Assembly (NCBI GenBank): GCA_023136985.1
Contig: JAGLQD010000333.1
Span: 1-6,911 of the forward strand
Reading direction: 5' to 3'
DNA from: Candidatus Sabulitectum sp.
GTDB taxonomy: Bacteria > Fermentibacterota > Fermentibacteria > Fermentibacterales > JCC-6
Length of the DNA stretch: 6,911 bases
Part shown: positions 1-5,187 of the stretch, one piece after another
How positions within the stretch are numbered: position 1 is the stretch's first letter
Layout of the letters: every line of letters starts with the position of its first letter
Made by a program: the position numbers and the translations under genes
Notes under the pieces: generated by a model
Told to the model about the DNA's origin: nothing
Database searches by the model: none
Seen by the model: the letters and a program-made list of their open reading frames with translations, nothing else

Positions 1-1035
1 AATGGCTCCTTCCACAGTGGAAAAAAGAAGCCTTCCAAGAAGAACATCAGCATAAAGATCAAGGCTGTCTGTCCACTCTCCGTAGATCCCATTGCCGTTG
101 GCATCCCATGAACCATCAAGGTCTGCGTAATAAAGGTCTGATGGTGCGAACTCAATATAGCCCTCACACTCTGTATAGATGTTTCTGGTTGGAATAACAT
201 TTTCGTCTCCTGCAAGGAGCACATAGGTACTGCCTTCATTGAACGCATAATGCCTGATGCAGTTTCTGATGTCTTCCTGGGTATCAACTCCGTCCCAGTT
301 GCCGTCAATATCCTGAACTGTGATAGTTTGGAATGATATCCCTTTTGCATCCAGCAGATCTTCAAGTATGGATGCTTCACCAAGAAGATCTTCACCGGTG
401 ATTATCAGATAGTCAATGGCAGAGTCAGTACCGGGAAGAGCAGGAATCTGTGTGAAGGAACCATCATACTTATCCGCCAGAGATGCTGCGCGGAAATTAA
501 CCATCTCAATCTGTTTTTCTGATAAATTTGAGTGCTCCCGGACATCCGCCCAGTTTAGTTCTATAGTGCAAGAAGCAGAAAGCCCCAGTTCCTGCGTGTC
601 TGAATCGTAAATCCAGGGGTTTACAGAGCATGAAACAATAGTGTACGCATCAAGAATGTGACCTTCATGAAAGGAAAAAGATTGAGCCTCTAATGGGATA
701 CTTATGGTTGTGGCAGTGAGAGCCTGGTGGTTTGACCTGCCTGTTGGTTGAACAACAGGGGCACCAGCCAGAGGAGCCGGGAGTTTTTCAGTGTATGCCG
801 GTTGCTGGAAATTCACTGAAAGAGAAAGAACTTCACACCTTCCCGGAAGAATGAAGACTCTGGAAACCAGTGGAAGAAAAGGGGCACCGGGTTCAGCAGA
901 GAAAAAGCCTTCGTTCTGATCTACTGATACTGTGACTATGTCTTCAATCCTGGAAACAGAATATCCCGAAGAGAACGGTATGAAAGTGTCGCTCTCAATG
1001 GAAGACAGCAGAAAGAATAGTATTCCAAGAATCAT
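1..1035 (-). CDS. Secreted C25 (gingipain-like) cysteine peptidase, N-terminal 345 residues, runs off left edge
   Basis: This is the N-terminal part of an exported endopeptidase of family C25. The ATG at 1035 is the first start after an in-frame upstream TGA and is preceded by an AAGGGGAG ribosome binding site. Residues 3-12 form a hydrophobic stretch (LGILFFLLSS), a plausible though charge-poor signal peptide. Residues about 45-160 look like a C25 propeptide, with the typical GAPFLPLVSRVFILPG segment at 50-65. From about 207 the catalytic fold begins: DYLIITGEDLL, then an IRNCIRHYAFNEG helix, YVLLAGDENVIPTR at 271-284, and SDLYYADLDGSWDANGNGIYGE at 299-320 followed by DVLLGR. This DVIP/SDLYYADLDG pattern is typical of the family. 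The catalytic His and Cys lie further on, outside the window, so activity cannot be judged. The 345 codons are continuous with no stop. Such proteins usually carry C-terminal Ig-like or sorting domains, not visible here. It is transcribed away from the NUDIX-led operon. Confidence 0.88.
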   Translation of the reverse strand, partial: MILGILFFLLSSIESDTFIPFSSGYSVSRIEDIVTVSVDQNEGFFSAEPGAPFLPLVSRVFILPGRCEVLSLSVNFQQPAYTEKLPAPLAGAPVVQPTGRSNHQALTATTISIPLEAQSFSFHEGHILDAYTIVSCSVNPWIYDSDTQELGLSASCTIELNWADVREHSNLSEKQIEMVNFRAASLADKYDGSFTQIPALPGTDSAIDYLIITGEDLLGEASILEDLLDAKGISFQTITVQDIDGNWDGVDTQEDIRNCIRHYAFNEGSTYVLLAGDENVIPTRNIYTECEGYIEFAPSDLYYADLDGSWDANGNGIYGEWTDSLDLYADVLLGRLLFSTVEGAI

Positions 1036-1100
1036 TGCTCCCCTTTGGTCTTTTGCCTGTACAGATACATAACATACTCTTCAACCCCGCTGCAGCCTAT

Positions 1101-1128
1101 TTGTTCCAATGTTCTCGGTGAATATATT
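1101..1128 (+). promoter_or_regulatory. Candidate sigma70-type promoter for the plus-strand operon
   Basis: TTGTTC at 1101-1106 and TATATT at 1123-1128 are separated by 16 nt; the -10 matches the consensus at five of six positions and the -35 at three of six. A transcription start about 7 nt downstream would fall near 1135, right at the ATG at 1136. That would make the NUDIX message essentially leaderless, which would fit the absence of a ribosome binding site there. This is pattern matching only. Confidence 0.33.
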
Positions 1129-1135
1129 CCCTTCT

Positions 1136-1630
1136 ATGAAACTTGCGGTATTGTGTTACATAAGAAATAGCGGAAAAACGCTGATGATGCACCGTAATTC
1201 CCGACCTGATGATATGCACTTCGGTAAATGGAATGCGCCTGGCGGCAAGCTTGAGCCCGGTGAAACTCCAGAGGAATGCGTGATCAGGGAAGTTATGGAG
1301 GAGACGGCGCTCACGGTAGAGGAACCTCGGATGAGGGGCATACTTACCTTTCCTGCCTTTGAAGGAGAGGAAGACTGGTATGTGTATGTGTTTACCGCTG
1401 AGAAGTTTTCCGGTCGCTTGAAAGATACCTGCCATGAAGGTGATCTCTTCTGGATAGAAGACTGTGATCTGATGAAGCTCCCACTCTGGGACGGGGATCG
1501 GATCTTTATGAAGTGGCTTGACAGCAAGAGTTTCTTCAGTGGTAAATTTGTTTATAGTTCATTCGGGTTTGAGTCTTACTCCGTTGTATTTTATGGTGAT
1601 CCCCAAAGGACTCAGAACGAAATAATGTGA
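1136..1630 (+). CDS. NUDIX hydrolase, MutT/MTH1-like (8-oxo-dGTP diphosphatase type)
   Basis: This is a cytoplasmic nucleoside-diphosphate-X hydrolase; its closest look-alikes clean oxidised purine nucleotides from the pool (MTH1, streptococcal MutX). Counting from the ATG at 1136 it has 164 residues. The NUDIX box runs from Gly37 to Leu59 (GGKLEPGETPEEC, then REVMEETAL), giving Glu43, Arg51, Glu52, Glu55 and Glu56 as the metal and catalytic residues; the usual Gly near the end of the box is Ala58. The lead-in GKWNAPGGK and the LPLWDGDRIFMKWL and FSGKFVY segments near the C terminus match the MTH1/MutX style. The start is uncertain: an in-frame ATG at 1109 would add nine residues, but the family normally begins close to MKLAVLCYIRN, and neither start has a convincing ribosome binding site. 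The exact substrate is inferred. The stop overlaps or abuts the next gene. Confidence 0.88.
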   Translation: MKLAVLCYIRNSGKTLMMHRNSRPDDMHFGKWNAPGGKLEPGETPEECVIREVMEETALTVEEPRMRGILTFPAFEGEEDWYVYVFTAEKFSGRLKDTCHEGDLFWIEDCDLMKLPLWDGDRIFMKWLDSKSFFSGKFVYSSFGFESYSVVFYGDPQRTQNEIM

Positions 1631-1638
1631 GGTTGTCT

Positions 1639-2637
1639 ATGCTTCTGCGAAATGATGTTTGCCCTGTTTTTAAGTTGGATGAATCGTGCTCGATTGTTGA
1701 TTGTAATAGTGTTGCCAGTAGTTTCATCGGGCTGAGAAAGGAAGATATCAAGGGTAGAAATATCTCTGATTTCTTTTATACTGATTGTATAGGGAAGAGG
1801 CTGTGTACAGGAGAGAGGAACTATTTTTTTAGTAGATTTCGCAGCTCTTCTGGAACGATCTCTGATGTGGTGATTCTTGCCAGCTACATTCTTGAAAAAG
1901 GCAGGAATATCTGTTTTCTTACAATATTTGATGTGTCTTTTGACGAATCTGATCCGGGTAAAGCTAGAAGTGATACTATCAAAAATCTTATGGGTGGCAT
2001 CGCTCACGAGTTAAACAATACGCTTACCGGCATTCTCGGTTCCCTGAGTATTCTTCGTGAGAATGGGATCACAGAAGAACTTCGTGAAGATCTGTTGCAG
2101 AAAGCTGAAGATGGAACCACCAGAGTTCGGGACATTACCTCGAAGATGCTGGCATTTTCCAGAGGAGAAGTTACTCCGGTTCTGTTTTCTAACGAAACAT
2201 TTTCGCTGGAAGTAAAACAACCGGAAAGAAAACAATCTGTTTTGGCAGATGAATTTATATCTCGCAGGCTTCTGCTTCTGGAAGACAATCCTTTTGTGTC
2301 ACAGACAACCATGGGAATGCTTTTTACACTGGGTTACAATGTGGATTCGGTTACAAGCGGAAAAGCTCTTCTTGAAACATACAGGAAATCCATGAAAAGC
2401 AGGGATCCGTACCAGGTTGTTATCATGGATCTTACCATTGAAGGTGGCGTGGGGGGAACTGAAATAATCAGCGATCTTCTTGGATTGGATCCGGATGCTG
2501 TATGTATTCTTTCCAGCGGTTTTGCCGGCAGTGAAGTTATGGTAAACTACAGTTCATTCGGCTTTAAGGCTGCACTTTCAAAACCGTATACTGTCAGAGA
2601 ACTTTTCGAATCACTGAATACGGCACTCAAGCATTAA
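1639..2637 (+). CDS. PAS-HisKA-receiver signalling protein lacking a kinase ATPase domain
   Basis: This is a cytoplasmic two-component protein of about 332 residues with no membrane segment. Residues about 6-100 look like a PAS sensor domain (CSIVDCNSVASSFIGL, then a DIKGRNISDFF turn). Residues about 112-176 are a HisKA dimerisation/phosphoacceptor domain with the H-box GIAHELNN (His123). A receiver domain follows from about 208: acidic pair Glu215/Asp216 (LLEDN), phosphoacceptor Asp264 (VVIMDL), SSG at 292-294 and Lys315 (SKPY), all intact. Only about 30 residues separate HisKA and receiver, so the roughly 110-residue HATPase_c domain (N, G1, G2 boxes) of a hybrid kinase is missing. The receiver resembles those at the C terminus of hybrid kinases. 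The protein might receive phosphate from another kinase or act as a relay or phosphatase. The ATG at 1639 has GAGG 6 nt upstream; a GTG at 1627 overlapping the NUDIX stop is the alternative. No output domain is seen. Confidence 0.82.
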   Translation: MLLRNDVCPVFKLDESCSIVDCNSVASSFIGLRKEDIKGRNISDFFYTDCIGKRLCTGERNYFFSRFRSSSGTISDVVILASYILEKGRNICFLTIFDVSFDESDPGKARSDTIKNLMGGIAHELNNTLTGILGSLSILRENGITEELREDLLQKAEDGTTRVRDITSKMLAFSRGEVTPVLFSNETFSLEVKQPERKQSVLADEFISRRLLLLEDNPFVSQTTMGMLFTLGYNVDSVTSGKALLETYRKSMKSRDPYQVVIMDLTIEGGVGGTEIISDLLGLDPDAVCILSSGFAGSEVMVNYSSFGFKAALSKPYTVRELFESLNTALKH

Positions 2638-2684
2638 TGGAACAGAAATGCATTTGAAGGCGTATATAGCTTATGACTGTTCCC

Positions 2685-2690
2685 AGGGGG
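2685..2690 (+). promoter_or_regulatory. Ribosome binding site of the RidA gene
   Basis: AGGGGG lies 4 nt before the ATG at 2695 and fixes the start. The 57-nt gap between the signalling gene and this ATG shows no clear promoter or terminator, so read-through from upstream is likely. Confidence 0.6.
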
Positions 2691-2694
2691 TTGC

Positions 2695-3090
2695 ATGAAG
2701 GAAGGATCAAAGACAGCAGTGGTTTCCCTCGGTGCTTCGGAGCCGGTTGGTCCATACAGTCAGGCGGTTGTCTCAAATTCACTTGTTTTTATCAGCGGGC
2801 AACTTGGCATGGACCTGAAGAGGAAGAGACTGGGTGAAACTGTAGAGGAACAGACCCGTCTGGCCATGGAGAGCATCAGAGCAATAGTTACCCAGGCTGG
2901 AGGGTCGCTGGACGACATAGTAAAAACTACAATTCTTCTTGCGGATATGGATGATTTCGGTGCGGTTAATCAGGTGTATGCCCGGTTCTTCAGTGAGCCA
3001 TACCCCGCAAGGGCAGCTTATCAGGTTGCAAAACTTCCACTTGATGCCATGGTTGAAATTGAAGCCGTGGCAATACTGAAAGAGAGATAG
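2695..3090 (+). CDS. ridA: RidA family (YjgF/UK114) enamine/imine deaminase
   Basis: This is a small cytoplasmic trimeric enzyme of 131 residues, the usual family length. RidA hydrolyses reactive enamine/imine intermediates, such as 2-aminoacrylate released by PLP-dependent serine/threonine dehydratases, to the keto acid and ammonia. Family marks are all present: GPYSQAV at 19-25 (Tyr21), VFISGQLG at 31-38, and PARAAYQVAKLP at 104-115 with Arg106, the equivalent of E. coli Arg105 that binds the substrate carboxylate. VEIEAVA at 120-126 supplies Glu121, equivalent to E. coli Glu120. The E. coli Cys107 position is Ala108, a common variation. The arginine and glutamate argue for an active archetypal-type RidA rather than an inactive paralogue. 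The gene ends 1 nt before the TolQ-like start, so it is likely cotranscribed with the envelope motor genes. Confidence 0.93.
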   Translation: MKEGSKTAVVSLGASEPVGPYSQAVVSNSLVFISGQLGMDLKRKRLGETVEEQTRLAMESIRAIVTQAGGSLDDIVKTTILLADMDDFGAVNQVYARFFSEPYPARAAYQVAKLPLDAMVEIEAVAILKER

Positions 3091-3091
3091 A

Positions 3092-3760
3092 ATGCTGAGT
3101 CAGATCTGGTCAACAGTAACAGGTTCAGATGGTTTTACAAAATTCATCCTTCTTCTGATTCTTTTTCTTTCCATTGGTTCATGGGCGGTGGCAATTGCGA
3201 AATTGAAGGAATTACGAAGGATCATGAGTGCTTCAAGGGTATTTATGGAGGCGTTGAGGACCACAGGTCGACCGCCAGGCGGGGATTTTGTAAAGAGCTC
3301 AGGAGACATGGGCCCATTGGCAAGAATGTACACCGAGGCAGGACGGTATCTTGGTCGCAGGAAAGACCAGGGCAGGGAAGAACCACTGAACCGGGACGAA
3401 GTAGCCATTCTGCACAGCGCTCTGGAAAGAGAGGCAAGCGAGGATCTGGCACACAGAAGCAGGAATCTCGGCTTTCTCGCCACTGTGACCAGCGTCAGCC
3501 CTCTTCTTGGTCTGCTTGGAACAGTATGGGGAGTTCTGGCAAGTTTTATCGCTATGCGCGAGGCAGGAGTTGCAGATATCAGTGCCGTTGGCGCTGGAGT
3601 AGCTGCTGCGCTAACCACAACAGTTGCCGGCCTTCTTGCGGCAATCCCTGCAAATGTCTTTTACAATTACGCGGTTGGCAAAGTCGATGATCTTGCAGGT
3701 GAGATGGATAGATTCCTGAGTGAACTGGTGGATGTCTGCCGAAGAGGATCAATCCAATGA
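3092..3760 (+). CDS. TolQ/ExbB/MotA-family proton channel subunit
   Basis: This inner-membrane subunit of a Tol-Pal- or TonB-type motor uses the proton motive force, with the TolR/ExbD partner, to energise an envelope-spanning TolA/TonB protein. It has 222 residues and three predicted membrane segments: about 17-37 (TKFILLLILFLSIGSWAVAI), 127-155 and 167-193. The most conserved block is present: SPLLGLLGTVWGVLASF (136-152) in the second segment, and AALTTTVAGLLAAIPANVFYN (172-192) in the third, with Thr175-177 and the GL/AIPA signature that line the channel. The cytoplasmic loop (38-126) is charged and less conserved. The order Q-R-A without a neighbouring tonB-dependent receptor favours a Tol-like reading, but TolQ and ExbB cannot be separated firmly by eye. 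AAAGAGAG lies upstream of the ATG. The stop overlaps the next start by ATGA (4 nt), suggesting translational coupling. Confidence 0.92.
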   Translation: MLSQIWSTVTGSDGFTKFILLLILFLSIGSWAVAIAKLKELRRIMSASRVFMEALRTTGRPPGGDFVKSSGDMGPLARMYTEAGRYLGRRKDQGREEPLNRDEVAILHSALEREASEDLAHRSRNLGFLATVTSVSPLLGLLGTVWGVLASFIAMREAGVADISAVGAGVAAALTTTVAGLLAAIPANVFYNYAVGKVDDLAGEMDRFLSELVDVCRRGSIQ

Positions 3761-4170
3761 TAAGGCAAGGGTACAAGCAGTTCTCGTCAATAAATGTAAC
3801 GAACCTAGTGGATGTTACGTTTGTGCTGCTTGTTATCTTCATGTTGAGTGCTCCGGTTATGCAGAGAAGTACAGATGTTTCCCCTCCATCCACTGATCAG
3901 GGGCAGATCATTCAAAGACTGGATCCGGGTACTTCTCTTGTTGTAGAGATGGACGGGCTGGGAAACATGACTGTGGCAGGTGAAGTTGTGGCTCCGGAAG
4001 ATCTTTCATCTCTTGCTGAAGCAGCTATTACCTCCGGCAGGGTTGATGCATATCTCAGAGCTGACGGAGAAGTGCAGTATGCAATACTCGCCGGTGCCCT
4101 TACAGAGCTCAGGCGTGGGGGATATGCAAATGTCGGTCTTATTCAGGAGTCTGCAAGTGGAATCGAGTAA
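3757..4170 (+). CDS. TolR/ExbD-family biopolymer transport protein
   Basis: This is the second stator subunit of the motor, with 137 residues: a short cytoplasmic N terminus, one membrane segment (about 18-35, VDVTFVLLVIFMLSAPVM) and a periplasmic domain. Asp19, in NLVDVTFVLLVIFM, matches the single membrane aspartate that carries protons in TolR (Asp23) and ExbD (Asp25). The periplasmic part (about 60-130) shows the alternating strand-helix pattern of the family, with AYLRADGEVQYAILAGALTELRRGGYANVGL being typical. Its start overlaps the TolQ-like stop (ATGA) and its end overlaps the start of the TolA-like gene, so the three products should be made in coupled amounts. Confidence 0.92.
   Translation: MIRQGYKQFSSINVTNLVDVTFVLLVIFMLSAPVMQRSTDVSPPSTDQGQIIQRLDPGTSLVVEMDGLGNMTVAGEVVAPEDLSSLAEAAITSGRVDAYLRADGEVQYAILAGALTELRRGGYANVGLIQESASGIE
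4145..4149 (+). promoter_or_regulatory. Ribosome binding site that decides the GTG start of the TolA-like gene
   Basis: AGGAG lies 7 nt before the GTG at 4157 and inside the end of the TolR-like gene. It is the best site in the region. Longer starts in this frame, such as the ATG at 3980, would overlap the TolR-like gene by up to 190 nt and encode no family-like sequence before position 4157. Confidence 0.72.
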
Positions 4171-4852
4171 CCCGTTCCTGAGACTGCCAGGAGTTAAGAG
4201 TTCCGGAAAAAAGAGCGACATTTACCTTTCTGCCGGTATTCACATTGGAATTCTTCTTCTACTTGTTCTGGTAGGATTGTTTGCACGCAGTACCGAGACT
4301 ATTCCCATGGGCGGAGGAGAGTTTGTTTCAGTAGAAATGATAATTCTTGATAGTGGCGACAGTCCGGCAGAGATTATTGAAGAAATAATTCCGGATCCTG
4401 TGGAGGAAATACAGGAAGAGATAGAGGTAGTTGAAGTCATTGAAGATCCTGTGGAGTCGGAAGTGGTGGAGGAGATTCCGGAGGTGATACCGGAACAGAT
4501 CGAGGAAGTTCAGGAGGAAACAGCCCCCATGCAGAACACTGAATTCCTGGGTGTGGGATCTGAGGGAGAAGCCGGAAGCGGTGCCCCTGGTCCAGCCAGC
4601 TACGAGGGCAGAGTATTCAGCGCCATCAGAAGAAATTTCAGAACCTCTGTAAATCCTTCTCATAGCTATCAAATTAGTTTTACTGTCAATCTGGATGGTT
4701 CCCACAGCTACGAAGTGGTAAGAGCAAGCGGCGACAGCGGCTTCGACAGGGCGGTAACTCACGCATTGAATAGCGCAAGCATACCGCCGATACCGCCTGG
4801 ACGCACTTCACCTGTTAATATGAAGATCGAGTTCTTTGGACCGGATGTCTAG
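4157..4852 (+). CDS. TolA/TonB-like envelope-spanning protein with highly acidic linker
   Basis: This is the energy-transducing partner of the two preceding subunits, with 231 residues from the GTG at 4157. The N terminus is cytoplasmic and basic (residues 1-20), followed by one membrane anchor at about 24-43 (LSAGIHIGILLLLVLVGLF). A long periplasmic linker then leads to a C-terminal TonB/TolA-type domain at about 149-228: YEGRVFSAIRRNF, then YQISFTVNLDGSHSYEVVRASGDSGFDRAV, ending at IPPIPPG. The domain is closer to TolA C-terminal or TonB_C_2 types than to classical TonB. The linker is odd: between Arg44 and Arg152 there are about 31 Asp/Glu and no Lys or Arg, in repeated EE-I/V/P patterns, unlike the Lys/Ala/Glu-rich helix of E. 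coli TolA or the Pro-Glu/Pro-Lys linker of TonB. The gene overlaps the TolR-like gene by 14 nt. No tolB or pal follows; the next gene is convergent. Confidence 0.86.
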   Translation: MESSNPFLRLPGVKSSGKKSDIYLSAGIHIGILLLLVLVGLFARSTETIPMGGGEFVSVEMIILDSGDSPAEIIEEIIPDPVEEIQEEIEVVEVIEDPVESEVVEEIPEVIPEQIEEVQEETAPMQNTEFLGVGSEGEAGSGAPGPASYEGRVFSAIRRNFRTSVNPSHSYQISFTVNLDGSHSYEVVRASGDSGFDRAVTHALNSASIPPIPPGRTSPVNMKIEFFGPDV

Positions 4853-5187
4853 CAGCAGCTATTTTTAGATGTATCTTCCGGGGTCACCTGACCCTTGTCA
4901 TCGCCCCCTCAACACCCTCCCGGTTTTTCCCCGTTATCGCTCTTTTTAACATCTTCTTCCACTGGAGTAACAGAGTTCATTATTTCTGAGATCATTTTGT
5001 TTAACCCATCGTATTCAGTTTTTGTTATTTCTTCCAGACCCTCTTTAAGAAGAAGGCCAACCAGATGCTCAACAAACTTGATTCTTTCATTCCGGGAAAC
5101 TCCCGGCAGAGCCATGCTGACTCAACACGGAAGCATTGTGACCATACGGTCCGCGCACATACCCATCATTTCATTAGGGATCTTCAT
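4849..5187 (-). CDS. Candidate selenoprotein, 112 residues, with two in-frame UGA codons after Cys
   Basis: I cannot name this family. From the ATG at 5187 the frame reads 21 residues (MKIPNEMMGMCADRMVTMLPC), a TGA (codon 22), 70 residues, a second TGA (codon 93), 19 residues ending in SCC, and a TAG at 4849-4851. The ATG has AGGAG 5 nt upstream, whereas the internal ATG at 5115 has no ribosome binding site. Both TGAs follow TGT and are each followed by a compact hairpin 15 and 14 nt downstream, as expected for bacterial selenocysteine insertion. The product would have Cys11, Cys21-Sec22, Cys92-Sec93 and Cys111-Cys112, a mostly helical middle (about 31-73) and no signal peptide. From unverified memory, the segment MLPCU-VSMALP followed by an ERIKFVEHLVGLLLKEG helix resembles short anaerobe proteins with MMPxCLxMMLP, in which Sec would align with Cys. 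The second UGA may instead be the true stop. A redox or metal-binding role is inference. Confidence 0.62.
4850..4866 (+). terminator. Weak possible terminator at the end of the TolA-like gene
   Basis: TAGC-AGCA-GCTA followed by five T residues overlaps the stop codon. The stem is only four base pairs, so this is a marginal candidate. It is the only plus-strand hairpin with a T run between the converging genes. Confidence 0.2.
4881..4894 (-). promoter_or_regulatory. Candidate bacterial SECIS hairpin 2 (inverted repeat)
   Basis: The minus strand reads GGGTC-AGGT-GACCC, a 5-bp stem with a four-base AGGU loop (or 6 bp with loop GG), starting 14 nt after the second UGA. The AGGU loop echoes the AGGUCU loop of the E. 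coli fdhF element. No T run follows on either strand, so it is a poor intrinsic terminator, which strengthens the recoding reading. Confidence 0.42.
4909..4911 (-). other. In-frame UGA, candidate selenocysteine codon 93 or true stop
   Basis: The TGA again follows TGT, giving Gly-Gly-Cys-UGA-Gly-Gly, and the frame continues 19 more codons to a TAG. If read as Sec the site would be GCUG, the same four residues as the C-terminal redox motif of animal thioredoxin reductase, though by convergence at most. If it is the normal stop, the product ends in Cys92. Confidence 0.42.
5092..5106 (-). promoter_or_regulatory. Candidate bacterial SECIS hairpin 1
   Basis: The minus strand reads CCGGGA-GTT-TCCCGG, a perfect 6-bp stem (or a 5-bp stem with loop AGTTT). 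It begins 15 nt after the UGA, and the loop begins 20-21 nt after it. A G falls in the first two loop positions followed by U, as in the SelB-binding loop of known bacterial elements, where the E. coli fdhF upper stem begins about 11 nt after the UGA. The stem lies in coding sequence. The fold was judged by eye. Confidence 0.58.
5122..5124 (-). other. In-frame UGA, candidate selenocysteine codon 22
   Basis: The TGA follows CTT-CCG-TGT (Leu-Pro-Cys) and continues GTC-AGC-ATG-GCT in the same frame. The downstream reading frame stays open for 70 codons and looks like a real helical protein. Reassignment of UGA throughout the genome is unlikely because the NUDIX and TolQ-like genes end normally at TGA, overlapping or abutting their neighbours. 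Confidence 0.62.

Noticed and set aside
416..610. Plus-strand open frame of 64 codons
   Set aside because: It lies opposite the C25 peptidase gene, whose frame is continuous and shows family motifs; there is no initiation signal.
1036..1100. Promoter for the C25 peptidase on the minus strand
   Set aside because: TTGAAG followed after 17 nt by TACAGG is only a partial match; too weak to list as a feature.
1156..1527. Minus-strand open frames opposite the NUDIX gene
   Set aside because: They are Ser/Pro-rich shadows without domains; the plus-strand frame has an unambiguous NUDIX box.
3181..3690. Open frame of 169 codons inside the TolQ-like gene
   Set aside because: It is a frame-shifted shadow with low-complexity Arg/Ser/Gly content; the overlapping frame has three membrane segments and conserved channel motifs.
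4881..4894. Intrinsic terminator reading of the GGGTC/GACCC hairpin
   Set aside because: There is no T run on either strand after the stem, so it is a poor intrinsic terminator; kept as a possible recoding hairpin instead.
4849..5187. Genome-wide reassignment of UGA to an amino acid
   Set aside because: The NUDIX and TolQ-like genes stop at TGA exactly where their families should end and where neighbours begin, and Trp is encoded by TGG.
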